Below, piece by piece: positions 52,492-60,889 of a DNA stretch of 64,000 nt (position 1 is its first letter; every line of letters starts with the position of its first letter). The translations under genes were made by a program, and so were the position numbers. The stretch spans positions 5,952,001 through 6,016,000 of the forward strand of contig NZ_JADBEF010000001.1 of the NCBI RefSeq assembly GCF_014873535.1. Reading direction: 5' to 3'. This DNA is from Nonomuraea africana (GTDB taxonomy: Bacteria > Actinomycetota > Actinomycetes > Streptosporangiales > Streptosporangiaceae). The notes under the pieces were generated by a model, which had not been told where the DNA came from, searched no databases, and was given only the letters and a program-made list of their open reading frames with translations.

Positions 52492-54264
52492 ATGACCGCC
52501 GCCACCAGGAGCCGGTGGGCGCTGCCCGTCCTGCTCGTCGCCGCCTTCGTCACCACGCTCGACTTCTTCGTCGCCAACGTCGCCCTGCCCGCCATCCGCG
52601 CCGACCTGGGCGCGGGCGAGTCCTCGACCCAGCTGGTGATCGCGGGCTACGGGCTGGCGTACGCGGCGGGCGTCATCATCGCCGGACGGCTCGGCGACAT
52701 CCACGGGCCGCGCAGGGTCTTCGTCGTCGGCCTCGCCCTGTTCACGCTCGCCTCCGCGGCCTGCGGGCTGGCGCCGGGCCCTGGGTTCCTCGTGACGGCG
52801 CGGGTGCTGCAGGGCTGCGCGGCGGCCCTCATGGCGCCGCAGGTGCTGACCCTGCTCACGGCCCTCTACCCCGGCGCCGCTCGGGCCAGGGCCTTCGGCT
52901 GGTACGGCACGGCGGTCGGCCTCGCCGGGGTGGGCGGTCAGGCGATCGGCGGCGCCGTCGTCGCGCTCGACGTGGCGGGGCTCGGATGGCGGGCGTGCTT
53001 TCTCGTCAACGTCCCGATCGGCCTGCTCGCCCTGGCCGTCGTCCACCGCCTCGTCCCCGACGCGGGAAGAACCCCACAGCCCGCGGAAAGCTCACCACAG
53101 GCCTCGGGAAGGACCTCGCAGCCCACAGGCCAGTCGCCACAGACCTCGGGAAGGAGCCCGAAGCCCACAGGCCCGTCGCCACAGGTCTCAGGAAGGACCC
53201 CGCAACCGACGGGAAGGACGTCACAGCTACCGCAGCCCGAGGGAAGGGCGCCACAGGTCACGGGAGGGGAGTTGGGAAGGGCGTCTCGGGAGGGGGCGCG
53301 TCCTGGGGGCAGGCTCGATGTCATGAGCGCCGCCATGCTCGCCGCCGCGCTGGTGGCGGTCGTGTTCCCGCTCGCCCACGGCAGGGAGGCGGGCTGGCCC
53401 GCGTGGGCGTGGGCCTCGCTCGTGGCCGCGGTCCCGCTGACGGCGGCGTTCGTCGCCAGGCAGCGGCGGCTGGCCGAGCCCCTTCTCGACCTGGACCTCT
53501 TCCGCCAGCGCAGGTTCGTCACCGGCCTGGCCGCCGTGGCGCTGCTGTTCGGCGGCTCGTCAGGGCTGTCGTTCCTGCTGGCCCTCTACCTCCAGGACGG
53601 CAGGGGGCTCGGCCCGCTCGCCGCGGGCGCGGTGTTCACGGCCGTCAACGCGGGGTTCCTGGCCGCCTCGTTCGGCGCCCGTCGCGGCACGGGTGACCGG
53701 CCGGGCAGGCGGCTCCCGGTCGCGGGCGCGCTGGCGCTGGCGGCGGGGCTGCTCTGGACCTTCCAGGCGGTGGGCGGCGCGCCCGGCGCCCTGGTGCCCG
53801 GGCTGCTGCTGGCCGGCGCGGGGATGGGGTTGGTGATGTCGCCGCTGATGTCGATGGTCCTGGCCTCGGTACGGCAGGCGCACGCGGGAGCGGCGGCGGG
53901 CGTGCTCGGCACGGTGCAGGAGGTCGGCGGCGTGCTGGGCGTCACGGCCGTGGGGCCGCTCGTCTTCGGCGTGCTCGACGCCGCCGGCGACTGGACGGGC
54001 GCGGCGCGGGCCGGGCTCGCGGTGCTGGTCGTCGCCGCACTGGCCGCCTCGGTGCTGATCTGTCGGCTGGTGGAGACGGGCGCGGTCCGTGACGGCGAGC
54101 GACCCCGCGCGCCCGAGGAGCGTCCCCTGGACGGAGGCCGGCCGGTGACCACGGAGGCGGCCGGCACGGCTTGCCGTACGGACGAGAGGACGGAGAGCCG
54201 GGCGACCTGCCGCACGGACGACAGGACGGAGAGCGGCGCGGACCTGGTTGACGCGACCTGGTGA
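52492..54264 (+). CDS. DHA2-type MFS exporter with a 14-aa repeat in its central loop
   Basis: A 14-helix drug:H+ antiporter pattern is seen: LDFFVANVALPAIRADLGAGESSTQLVIAGYGLAYAAGVIIAGRLGDIHGPRRVF, and GFLVTARVLQGCAAALMAPQVLTLLTALYPG. The cytoplasmic loop (about residues 190-265) is expanded by tandem units such as TSGRSPKPTGPSPQ. The C-terminal tail also repeats RTDxRTES. The ATG at 52492 has GGGGAG 6 nt upstream. The total of 590 aa is about 80 longer than usual, mostly due to the loop. Confidence 0.88.
   Translation: MTAATRSRWALPVLLVAAFVTTLDFFVANVALPAIRADLGAGESSTQLVIAGYGLAYAAGVIIAGRLGDIHGPRRVFVVGLALFTLASAACGLAPGPGFLVTARVLQGCAAALMAPQVLTLLTALYPGAARARAFGWYGTAVGLAGVGGQAIGGAVVALDVAGLGWRACFLVNVPIGLLALAVVHRLVPDAGRTPQPAESSPQASGRTSQPTGQSPQTSGRSPKPTGPSPQVSGRTPQPTGRTSQLPQPEGRAPQVTGGELGRASREGARPGGRLDVMSAAMLAAALVAVVFPLAHGREAGWPAWAWASLVAAVPLTAAFVARQRRLAEPLLDLDLFRQRRFVTGLAAVALLFGGSSGLSFLLALYLQDGRGLGPLAAGAVFTAVNAGFLAASFGARRGTGDRPGRRLPVAGALALAAGLLWTFQAVGGAPGALVPGLLLAGAGMGLVMSPLMSMVLASVRQAHAGAAAGVLGTVQEVGGVLGVTAVGPLVFGVLDAAGDWTGAARAGLAVLVVAALAASVLICRLVETGAVRDGERPRAPEERPLDGGRPVTTEAAGTACRTDERTESRATCRTDDRTESGADLVDATW
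53066..53275 (+). repeat. 42-nt tandem repeat coding for the exporter loop
   Basis: Three clear 42-nt units start at about 53099, 53141 and 53183. They share GCCCACAGGCC, GTCGCCACAG and CTCGGGAAGGA, with weaker copies at both ends. The period is 14 codons, so unit changes stay in frame. Confidence 0.7.
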
Positions 54265-54390
54265 CCGCAGGAGAAACAGGTGGCGCGGACCCGGTGAACG
54301 CGGGTTAGTGACCGCCGGGCGAAACAGGCGGCACGGACTGGGTGGACGCGGGCTGGTGACCGCCTGGTGGCCGCGGGAGGAACAGGCGGG
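54258..54390. repeat. 47-nt tandem repeat after the exporter gene
   Basis: Two and a half units of about 47 nt share GTGACCGC, GAAACAGG, GGCGCGGAC/GGCACGGAC and GACGCGGG. The first begins within the last codons of the exporter gene. Confidence 0.6.
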
Positions 54391-54415
54391 GCGCCCCTGG
54401 AAACCGGGGCGCCCC
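54388..54415 (-). terminator. Terminator of ilvBNC
   Basis: Two copies of the self-complementary GGGGCGCCCC are separated by 8 nt and can form a 10-bp hairpin just after ilvC. Confidence 0.75.
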
Positions 54416-54422
54416 TGGGGGA

Positions 54423-55421
54423 TCAGCCCTCGGCCTTGAGCCAGCTCATCATCGGACGCAGCTTGGCGCCGGTCTTCTCGATCGGGTGCTCGGCCAGCTC
54501 CTCGCGGTAGCGGGTGAACTCCTTCTGCCCGCCGTCGAACTCCTCGACCAGCTGGCGCGCGAAGGTGCCGTCCTGGACCTCGGCCAGGATGCGCTTCATC
54601 TCCTTCTTCGTCTCCTCGGTGACGACGCGCGGGCCGCGGGTGTAGCCGCCGTACTCGGCGGTGTCGGACACCGACCAGTACATCTTGGAGACGCCGCCCT
54701 CGTACATGAGGTCGACGATCAGCTTCATCTCGTGGAGGCACTCGAAGTAGGCGACCTCGGGCTGGTAACCCGCCTCGATCAGCGTCTCGAAACCGGCCTT
54801 GATCAGCTCGGACACGCCACCGCACAGGACGGCCTGCTCGCCGAACAGGTCGGTCTCGGTCTCCTCCTTGAAGGTCGTCTTCAGCGCGCCGGCGCGGGTG
54901 CCGCCGATGCCCTTGGCGTAGGAGAGCGCGAGCTCCTGCGCGCTGCCCGAGGCGTCCTTCTCGACCGCGATGAGGCACGGCACGCCGCGACCCGCCTGGT
55001 ACTGGCGGCGGACCAGGTGACCGGGACCCTTGGGGGCGACCATGGCGACGTCGACGCCCTCGGGCGCCTCGATGAGGCCGTAGCGGATGTTGAGGCCGTG
55101 GCCGAAGAAGAGCGCGTCGCCCTCCTGGAGGTTCGGCTGGATGTCCTTCTCGTAGATGCCGCGCTGCAGGTGGTCGGGCGCGAGGATCATGATCAGGTCG
55201 GCCTCGGCGGCGGCCTCGGCGGGCGTGACGACGCGCAGGCCCTCGGCCTCGGCCAGCTCACGGCTCTTGGAGGTCTCGGGCAGGCCCACGCGAACGTCCA
55301 CACCGGAGTCGCGCAGGGACAGAGCGTGGGCGTGGCCCTGGCTGCCGTACCCGATGACGGCCACAACCCGCCCCTGGATGATCGACAGGTCGGCGTGGTC
55401 GTCGTAGAAGATCTCGGTCAC
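54423..55421 (-). CDS. ilvC: Ketol-acid reductoisomerase (class I, NADPH)
   Basis: The enzyme makes dihydroxy acids in Val and Ile/Leu synthesis. The Rossmann motif VVAVIGYGSQGHAHALSLRDSG is at about 18-39. Mg2+ ligands are in DLFGEQAVLCGG and YFECLHEMKLIVDLMYEGG. The length of 332 aa is normal for class I. The start is GTG, 13 nt after ilvN. Third gene of ilvBNC. Confidence 0.97.
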   Translation of the reverse strand: MTEIFYDDHADLSIIQGRVVAVIGYGSQGHAHALSLRDSGVDVRVGLPETSKSRELAEAEGLRVVTPAEAAAEADLIMILAPDHLQRGIYEKDIQPNLQEGDALFFGHGLNIRYGLIEAPEGVDVAMVAPKGPGHLVRRQYQAGRGVPCLIAVEKDASGSAQELALSYAKGIGGTRAGALKTTFKEETETDLFGEQAVLCGGVSELIKAGFETLIEAGYQPEVAYFECLHEMKLIVDLMYEGGVSKMYWSVSDTAEYGGYTRGPRVVTEETKKEMKRILAEVQDGTFARQLVEEFDGGQKEFTRYREELAEHPIEKTGAKLRPMMSWLKAEG

Positions 55422-55434
55422 TTACATAAACCTT

Positions 55435-55959
55435 TCAGGCGGTACGGTCCAGTGCCCTGAGGGACCGGTCGGTAATGGAACGGGCTCCGCGGCCGATGGC
55501 CACCATGCCCGACTGGACGAGCTCCTTGATGCCGAAGGGCTCCAGCACCTTGATGAAGGCCTCGAGCTTGTCCGGCGTGCCGGTGACCTCGATGGTCACG
55601 GCGTCGGAGGCCACGTCGACGCAGCGGGCCCTGAAGAGCTGGACCAGTTCGAGGACGTGCGAGCGGCTGTCGGCGTCGGCCTTCACCTTGATCAGCATCA
55701 GCTCGCGCTGCACCGACTGGGAGGTGTCGAGCTCAACGATCTTCAGGACGTTCACCAGCTTGTTGAGCTGCTTGGTGACCTGCTCGAGCGGGAGTTCCTC
55801 GACGGCGACGACGATGGTCATGCGGGAGATGTCGGAGTGCTCGGTCGGCCCGACCGCCAGCGAGTCGATGTTGAACCCGCGGCGGCTGAACAGCGAGGAC
55901 ACCCGGGCCAGCACACCCGGCTTGTTCTCCACCAGCACGGACAACGTGTGCCTGCTCAT
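55435..55959 (-). CDS. ilvN: Acetolactate synthase small (regulatory) subunit
   Basis: The N-terminal ACT domain reads HTLSVLVENKPGVLARVSSLFSRRGFNIDSLAVGPTEHSDISRMTIVV, which binds valine for feedback inhibition. The C-terminal ALS_ss_C domain follows (LMLIKVKADADSRSHVLELVQLFRARCVDVA). At 174 aa it is the typical length. It is cotranscribed with ilvB; a dispersed repeat lies between them. Confidence 0.97.
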   Translation of the reverse strand: MSRHTLSVLVENKPGVLARVSSLFSRRGFNIDSLAVGPTEHSDISRMTIVVAVEELPLEQVTKQLNKLVNVLKIVELDTSQSVQRELMLIKVKADADSRSHVLELVQLFRARCVDVASDAVTIEVTGTPDKLEAFIKVLEPFGIKELVQSGMVAIGRGARSITDRSLRALDRTA

Positions 55960-56011
55960 TGGTCGTTCACCACTCCTCGTTCACTCCGGGGGCGCTCGTT
56001 CCTCGCGACCC

Positions 56012-56030
56012 CTCCGCTCACTGCGTCGGG
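56012..56030. repeat. Dispersed intergenic repeat, copy 2
   Basis: The 19-mer CTCCGCTCACTGCGTCGGG is identical to 18034-18052. It again sits just after the upstream gene's stop (ilvB), and GAGGAG near its far end could help the ilvN start. Confidence 0.7.
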
Positions 56031-56041
56031 TTCACTCCTGG

Positions 56042-57778
56042 TCATTCTTCGCTCTCCCACTTCGGCGCCATGTCCCGGGCGATCTTGATGTCGTCGTTGC
56101 TGGTGCCCGCGGCGACCATCGGCCACACCATGGCGTCCTGGTGGACCACGAAGTCGACGACCACGGGGCGGTCGTTGATCTCCATGGCCTCCTTGATGAC
56201 CGTGTCGACGTCTTCGGGCCGCTCACAGCGCAGGCCCACACAACCATAGGCCTCGGCCAGTTTCACGAAGTCGGGGATCCTGAGACTCGCCTGCAGGTTC
56301 GTGTTGGAGTAGCGCTGGTCGTAGAAGAGGGTCTGCCACTGCCTGACCATGCCGAGGTTGCCGTTGTTGATGATCGCGATCTTGACGGGCACGCCCTCGA
56401 TCGCGCAGGTCGCCAGCTCCTGGTTGGTCATCTGGAAGCAGCCGTCGCCGTCGATCGCCCAGACCGTGGCGTCGGGGCGGCCCATCTTGGCGCCCATCGC
56501 GGCGGGGACCGCGAAGCCCATCGTGCCGAGACCGCCCGAGTTGATGAACGTGCCCGGGTTCTCGTAGTCGATGAACTGCGCGGCCCACATCTGGTGCTGG
56601 CCGACGCCCGCGACGAAGTAGGTGTCGGGGCCGGCGATCGCGCTCAGCCGCTCCATGACGTACTGCGGGGCCAGGGAGCCGTCGGCGAACTCCTCGTAGC
56701 CGAGCGGGTAGGTCTCCTTGTAGCCGTTGAGCGTCTTCCACCACTCGGTGTAGTCGCCCTTGCGGGGCTCGGCCTCGACCGCGTTGATCATCTCGGCGAT
56801 GACCTCGCGGCAGTCGCCGACGATCGGCACGTCCGCGTGGCGGTTCTTGGAGATCTCGGCGGGGTCGATGTCGGCGTGGACGATCTTGGCGTGCGGGGCG
56901 AAGCTGGCCAGCTGCCCCGTGACCCTGTCGTCGAACCTGACGCCCAGGCCGATGATCAGGTCGGACTGCTGCAGCGCGCCGACCGCCGAGACGCTGCCGT
57001 GCATGCCGGGCATGCCCATGTGCTGCGGGTGGCTGTCGGGGAAGGTGCCGCGGGCCATCAGCGTGGTGACGACGGGGATGCCGGTCAGCTCGGCCAGCCT
57101 CAGCAGCTCGCCGGACGCGCCCGACTTGTGGACGCCGCCGCCGACGTAGAGGACGGGCCGCTTCGACTCGACGATGAGCTTGGCCGCCTCGCGGATCTGC
57201 TTGGAGTGCGGCCTGGTGACCGGACGGTAGCCGGGCAGCTGCATGACGGGCGGCCAGACGAAGGCGGTGTCGGCCTGCAGCGCGTCCTTGGAGATGTCGA
57301 CGAGAACGGGACCGGGACGGCCGGTGGAGGCGATGTGGAAGGCCTCCGCGATCGTGCGGGGGATGTCGGCGGCGTCGGTGACCAGGAAGCTGTGCTTGGT
57401 GATCGGCATGGTGATGCCGGAGATGTCGGCCTCCTGGAAGGCGTCCGTGCCGATCAGGCTGCTCGTCACCTGCCCGGTGATCGCCACGATCGGCACCGAG
57501 TCCATGTAGGCGTCGGCAATGGGCGTCACCAGGTTCGTCGCACCAGGGCCGCTGGTCGCCATGCACACCCCGACCTTGCCCGTCGCCTGGGCGTAACCCT
57601 CAGCGGCGTGCCCGGCGCCCTGCTCGTGCCGTACGAGCACGTGACGAACCTTGGTCGAGTCGTAGAGGGGATCGTAGGCGGGAAGGATGGCGCCGCCAGG
57701 GATCCCGAACACGGTGTCGACTCCGACGTGCTCCAGCGCCCTCACGAGGGCTTGTGCACCTGTCATCCGTTCGGTCAT
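56042..57778 (-). CDS. ilvB: Acetolactate synthase large (catalytic) subunit
   Basis: This TPP-dependent enzyme condenses pyruvate to acetolactate or acetohydroxybutyrate. VFGIPGGAILPAYDPLYDS and HEQGAGHAAEGYAQATGKVGV (catalytic Glu) lie at the N-terminus, the FAD-domain in the middle, and the TPP motif as WAIDGDGCFQMTNQELATCAIEGVPVKIAIINNGNLGMV. The product is 578 aa. The ATG at 57778 has AAGGA upstream. Expression depends on an attenuator and an operator-like box upstream. Confidence 0.97.
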   Translation of the reverse strand: MTERMTGAQALVRALEHVGVDTVFGIPGGAILPAYDPLYDSTKVRHVLVRHEQGAGHAAEGYAQATGKVGVCMATSGPGATNLVTPIADAYMDSVPIVAITGQVTSSLIGTDAFQEADISGITMPITKHSFLVTDAADIPRTIAEAFHIASTGRPGPVLVDISKDALQADTAFVWPPVMQLPGYRPVTRPHSKQIREAAKLIVESKRPVLYVGGGVHKSGASGELLRLAELTGIPVVTTLMARGTFPDSHPQHMGMPGMHGSVSAVGALQQSDLIIGLGVRFDDRVTGQLASFAPHAKIVHADIDPAEISKNRHADVPIVGDCREVIAEMINAVEAEPRKGDYTEWWKTLNGYKETYPLGYEEFADGSLAPQYVMERLSAIAGPDTYFVAGVGQHQMWAAQFIDYENPGTFINSGGLGTMGFAVPAAMGAKMGRPDATVWAIDGDGCFQMTNQELATCAIEGVPVKIAIINNGNLGMVRQWQTLFYDQRYSNTNLQASLRIPDFVKLAEAYGCVGLRCERPEDVDTVIKEAMEINDRPVVVDFVVHQDAMVWPMVAAGTSNDDIKIARDMAPKWESEE

Positions 57779-57812
57779 CGCTCGTTCCTTGCGTGGCGTT
57801 GAGCACTGAGGA

Positions 57813-57903
57813 CATAAAAAATGCCCCTCTCCCACGGATCTGTGGGACTCGGGGCGGCGCGCAGGTCGAAGTGCTTCGCTTAACGGCCTGCGCGCCAGCG
57901 AAG
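57813..57903 (-). promoter_or_regulatory. Transcription attenuator of ilvBNC
   Basis: On the minus strand, CTTCGCT (57897-57903) pairs with AGCGAAG (57874-57880), and GGCGCGCAGG (57887-57896) with CCTGCGCGCC (57856-57865). The helices are interleaved, so an H-type pseudoknot is possible. The terminator (57823-57855; stem TCCCAC/GTGGGA extended by CCCC/GGGG) ends in CATTTTTTA. Confidence 0.85.
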
Positions 57904-57930
57904 TACTACGAGAATCTCACTGCGAAGCAT
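57880..57930 (-). CDS. ilvB leader peptide MLRSEILVVLRWRAGR
   Basis: A 16-aa ORF contains Ile-Leu-Val-Val-Leu, so it can sense all three branched-chain amino acids. The ATG at 57930 lies 7 nt after a TATGGT -10 box (57938-57943), making a leaderless leader. A longer in-frame ATG at 57942 overlaps the -10 box and is less likely. Confidence 0.8.
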   Translation of the reverse strand: MLRSEILVVLRWRAGR

Positions 57931-57937
57931 GGGCACC

Positions 57938-57999
57938 ACCATAGCCGCTCCCGGGCAGTGCATGTCAACCTGGTGATACGCGCGTCTCACGATCCGAGA
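57938..57999 (-). promoter_or_regulatory. ilvB promoter with exact NdgR-like box
   Basis: TTGACA (57963-57968) and TATGGT (57938-57943) are 19 nt apart. TCTC-acgatcc-GAGA (57985-57999) lies 16 nt further upstream and overlaps the 3' end of the GGDEF/EAL gene. Confidence 0.75.
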
Positions 58000-60635
58000 C
58001 TGGTGAGGTTGGTCCGCATGAGCGAGTCGACCCCGCGCGCCGCCATGGGCCTGGCCACCAGGTAGCCCTGGCCTCGGGTGCACCCCATCTCCCTCAGCAG
58101 CTCGAGCTGCTCGGGCCGCTCGATGCCCTCGGCCACCACGATCAGCCCGAGGTCGCCGCCGAGCCGCACGATCGTGCGGGTGAGCAGGGTCAGCGTCTCG
58201 TCGCGACCGAGCCCTGAGACGAAGGACGGGTCGATCTTGATCATGTCGACCGGCAGCTGCCGCAGGAAGGCCAGCGAGGCGTAGCCGGTGCCGAAGTCGT
58301 CGATGGCCAGCCGCACGCCGAGCGCGCGCAGCTCCGACAGCCTGCTGATCGTCTCCTCTGCGTCCTCGACCAGCATCTCCTCGATCACCTCGAGGGTGAG
58401 CGCCGAGGCGGGCAGGCCGCTCTCCTCCAGCGCCTCGGAGACCGTCTCCACGAACCTGGGCGCGGTGATCTGCCGGGCCGACAGGTTGAGCGACAGCCCG
58501 ATGTCCCAGGAGGAGGCGCGCCACGCGGCCACCTCGCGGCACGCCTCGCGCAGGATCCACTCGCTGAGCGGCACGATGAGCCCGGTGTCCTCGGCGGGGC
58601 CGAGGAACTGCTCGGGCGGCACGAACACCGAACCGCGCCACCACCGCACCAGCGCCTCGACCGCGGTCACCCGCGAGGTGGCCAGGTCGACCACGGGCTG
58701 GTACTCGATCGCGAACTGGTTCTCCATGAGCGCGCGCTGCAGGTCGGCGGCCAACTCCAGCCTGCGCACCACGTCGGCGTGCATGTGCGCGGCGAACACC
58801 TCGACCCGGCGACCACCCAGTTCCTTGGCCCTGGCCATCGCCACGTCGGCGTTGCGGATCAGGTCGCCGGCGGGCACGCCGTCCTCGGCGAAGGCCACGC
58901 CCACGCTGGCCGTCAGCGCCACGTCGCGGTCGGCCACCCTGAACGGCTCCTGCGAGACCGCCCGCACCAGCCGCTCGGCCACGTCGACCGCCACCTGCGC
59001 GGCCTCGGGCCCGGTCTCGACGAGGACGGCGAACTCGTCGCCGCCCCAGCGCGCCAGCGTGTCGTCGGGCCGTACGGCGCCGCGAAGCCGTCTGGCGGCC
59101 TGCCCGAGGAGGTAGTCGCCGCTGGCGTGGCCCACCGAGTCGTTGACCGAGGTGAACCCGTCGAGATCCAGGAAGATCACCGCCGTGCGCCCCGACACCT
59201 TGCCCTCGAGCACCTCGCGGGTGCGCTCCTCGAAGTAGGAGCGGTTGGGCAGCCCCGTGACGCCGTCGTGGAAGGTCAGGTGGGCGACCTGATTGCGCAG
59301 CGCCTCCTGGTCGCTGACGTCGCGCGTGGTGACCAGCAAGAGGTCCTCGCCGCGAACGTGGCGGGTGGCCACGGACTCGGTCGGCCGCCAGGTGCCGTCG
59401 GCGGCCCTGACCCTGCAGGCGATCAGGCAGGCGCCGGGCGCGACGGGATCCTCGTCGAGGCCCATCTGGCGCAGCGCGAGCTGGATGCCGGGCACGTCCT
59501 CGGGGTGGACGTAGTCGAAGATCGAGCCGCCGACCAGGTCGTCGGGGCGGTAGCCGTAGGTCACCTCGACGCCGGAGCCGATCTCGCGGACCACGCCCTC
59601 GTAGTCGCACAGCAGGACCACGTCGCCGGTGCTCTCGGCCAGCTCCCGCAGCTGTCGGTCGGCCAGCGCCACCAGGTGGCGCATGCGGGCGTTGGCGGTG
59701 ACCAGCACGAACACGCGGATGACCAGGATCACGACCACGGAGGCGGCGACCAGCGCGACGCCCGTCACCGGCCGCCCCTGCGGCCTGATCACCAGCCCGG
59801 CCGCGGCGATCACGACCAGGACGAGCGGCACCACGGAGATCAAAGTGGCGGCCACCTGGCCCGTGCGGGGGCGGGACTCCTCGGCGCCCGCGTCGACGAT
59901 CCGACTCGACCTTCCGCTCCAGGGCAGCGCGGCCAGCAGGAGGAAGGCGACGGGGGCGAGCAGCAGGCTCCAGCGGGGCGGATCGACGCCGCCGAGCCTG
60001 GCCACCGCCGCGGCCAGCTCGCCGATCGAGGCCGCGGCCAGCACCGCCAGGCCGGCCAGGCCCAGCGGCCAGATCGGCGATCTGGCGGTGACCACCACGG
60101 GCCCGACCGCGCAGGTCACCACGAGGCTGACCAGCGCGGGCAGCAAAGTGATCATGAACGTCGACGAGTCGCCGAGGTCGGTGTAGAGCGGTCTGAGCGC
60201 GACCACCCAGCTGATCAGGAACAGCGCGGCGGCGCACACGTAGGCGTCGGTGAGATGACGCAGGACGGCACGGGCGTGCAACGGCCGGCCCGCGGCCAGC
60301 ACGCACCCGCCCGCCAGCAGCACGATCGCCACGAGCACGAGCAGGTCGGCGAAGTTGACCACGAGGCTCGAGCCCGCCGCGACGGGACGCAGGACCACGC
60401 CGAGGAGCCAGACGACCGCGCCCGAGCCGAGCCAGCGCGCGGCCGGCCGGTGCCCCGGCGCCATCTTGACCGAGGCGACAAGGAGCGAGACCGCGGCCAG
60501 CAGCGCGGCCAGCCCGCCGGCGACCGCGCCGGTCGCCAGGGCCGGCGCGCCCGCGAGCAGGGCAGCGGCGAGCCCCGCCACGCCTGTCGCGGCTGCGGCG
60601 GCGAGCGGCGCCCGTGGATCACGCCAGCGGATCAA
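57987..60635 (-). CDS. Membrane GGDEF-EAL protein (c-di-GMP turnover) with PAS domain
   Basis: The N-terminal 310 residues form about nine or ten helices. A PAS domain follows (LAESTGDVVLLCDYEGVVREIGSGVEVTYGYRPDDLVGG, about 330-430). GGDEF is intact (RWGGDEFAVLVE). EAL is intact (VEALVRWWR, NLSARQITAPRF, AIDDFGTGYASLAFLRQLPVDMIKIDPSFV). It may both make and hydrolyse c-di-GMP. The start is probably TTG. An 8-bp inverted repeat GACTGCCG/CGGCAGTC is at 60672-60692 upstream. The length is 882 aa. Confidence 0.93.
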   Translation of the reverse strand: MIRWRDPRAPLAAAAATGVAGLAAALLAGAPALATGAVAGGLAALLAAVSLLVASVKMAPGHRPAARWLGSGAVVWLLGVVLRPVAAGSSLVVNFADLLVLVAIVLLAGGCVLAAGRPLHARAVLRHLTDAYVCAAALFLISWVVALRPLYTDLGDSSTFMITLLPALVSLVVTCAVGPVVVTARSPIWPLGLAGLAVLAAASIGELAAAVARLGGVDPPRWSLLLAPVAFLLLAALPWSGRSSRIVDAGAEESRPRTGQVAATLISVVPLVLVVIAAAGLVIRPQGRPVTGVALVAASVVVILVIRVFVLVTANARMRHLVALADRQLRELAESTGDVVLLCDYEGVVREIGSGVEVTYGYRPDDLVGGSIFDYVHPEDVPGIQLALRQMGLDEDPVAPGACLIACRVRAADGTWRPTESVATRHVRGEDLLLVTTRDVSDQEALRNQVAHLTFHDGVTGLPNRSYFEERTREVLEGKVSGRTAVIFLDLDGFTSVNDSVGHASGDYLLGQAARRLRGAVRPDDTLARWGGDEFAVLVETGPEAAQVAVDVAERLVRAVSQEPFRVADRDVALTASVGVAFAEDGVPAGDLIRNADVAMARAKELGGRRVEVFAAHMHADVVRRLELAADLQRALMENQFAIEYQPVVDLATSRVTAVEALVRWWRGSVFVPPEQFLGPAEDTGLIVPLSEWILREACREVAAWRASSWDIGLSLNLSARQITAPRFVETVSEALEESGLPASALTLEVIEEMLVEDAEETISRLSELRALGVRLAIDDFGTGYASLAFLRQLPVDMIKIDPSFVSGLGRDETLTLLTRTIVRLGGDLGLIVVAEGIERPEQLELLREMGCTRGQGYLVARPMAARGVDSLMRTNLTSLGS

Positions 60636-60889
60636 TGTCGTTGCCCATCCCGAGTCCGAGTCAGCTCACGTGACTGCCGGGGGTCGGCAGTCGCACATCG
60701 CCAGTGTGTGCGCTCCGGGGTGCGCGGGGGGTGACAACCCGGGAGTCGTCACCGATCTGATAACCATGAGGACCACTTCACTCGAAGATCTCCTTGACAA
60801 CGGGTCAGCGAATGCTGTCGTGGAATCATCGATGACGCCCACCGTACGCACCGAAGGTCACGGGGCAGACACGTTCCGGAATCCCTTTG

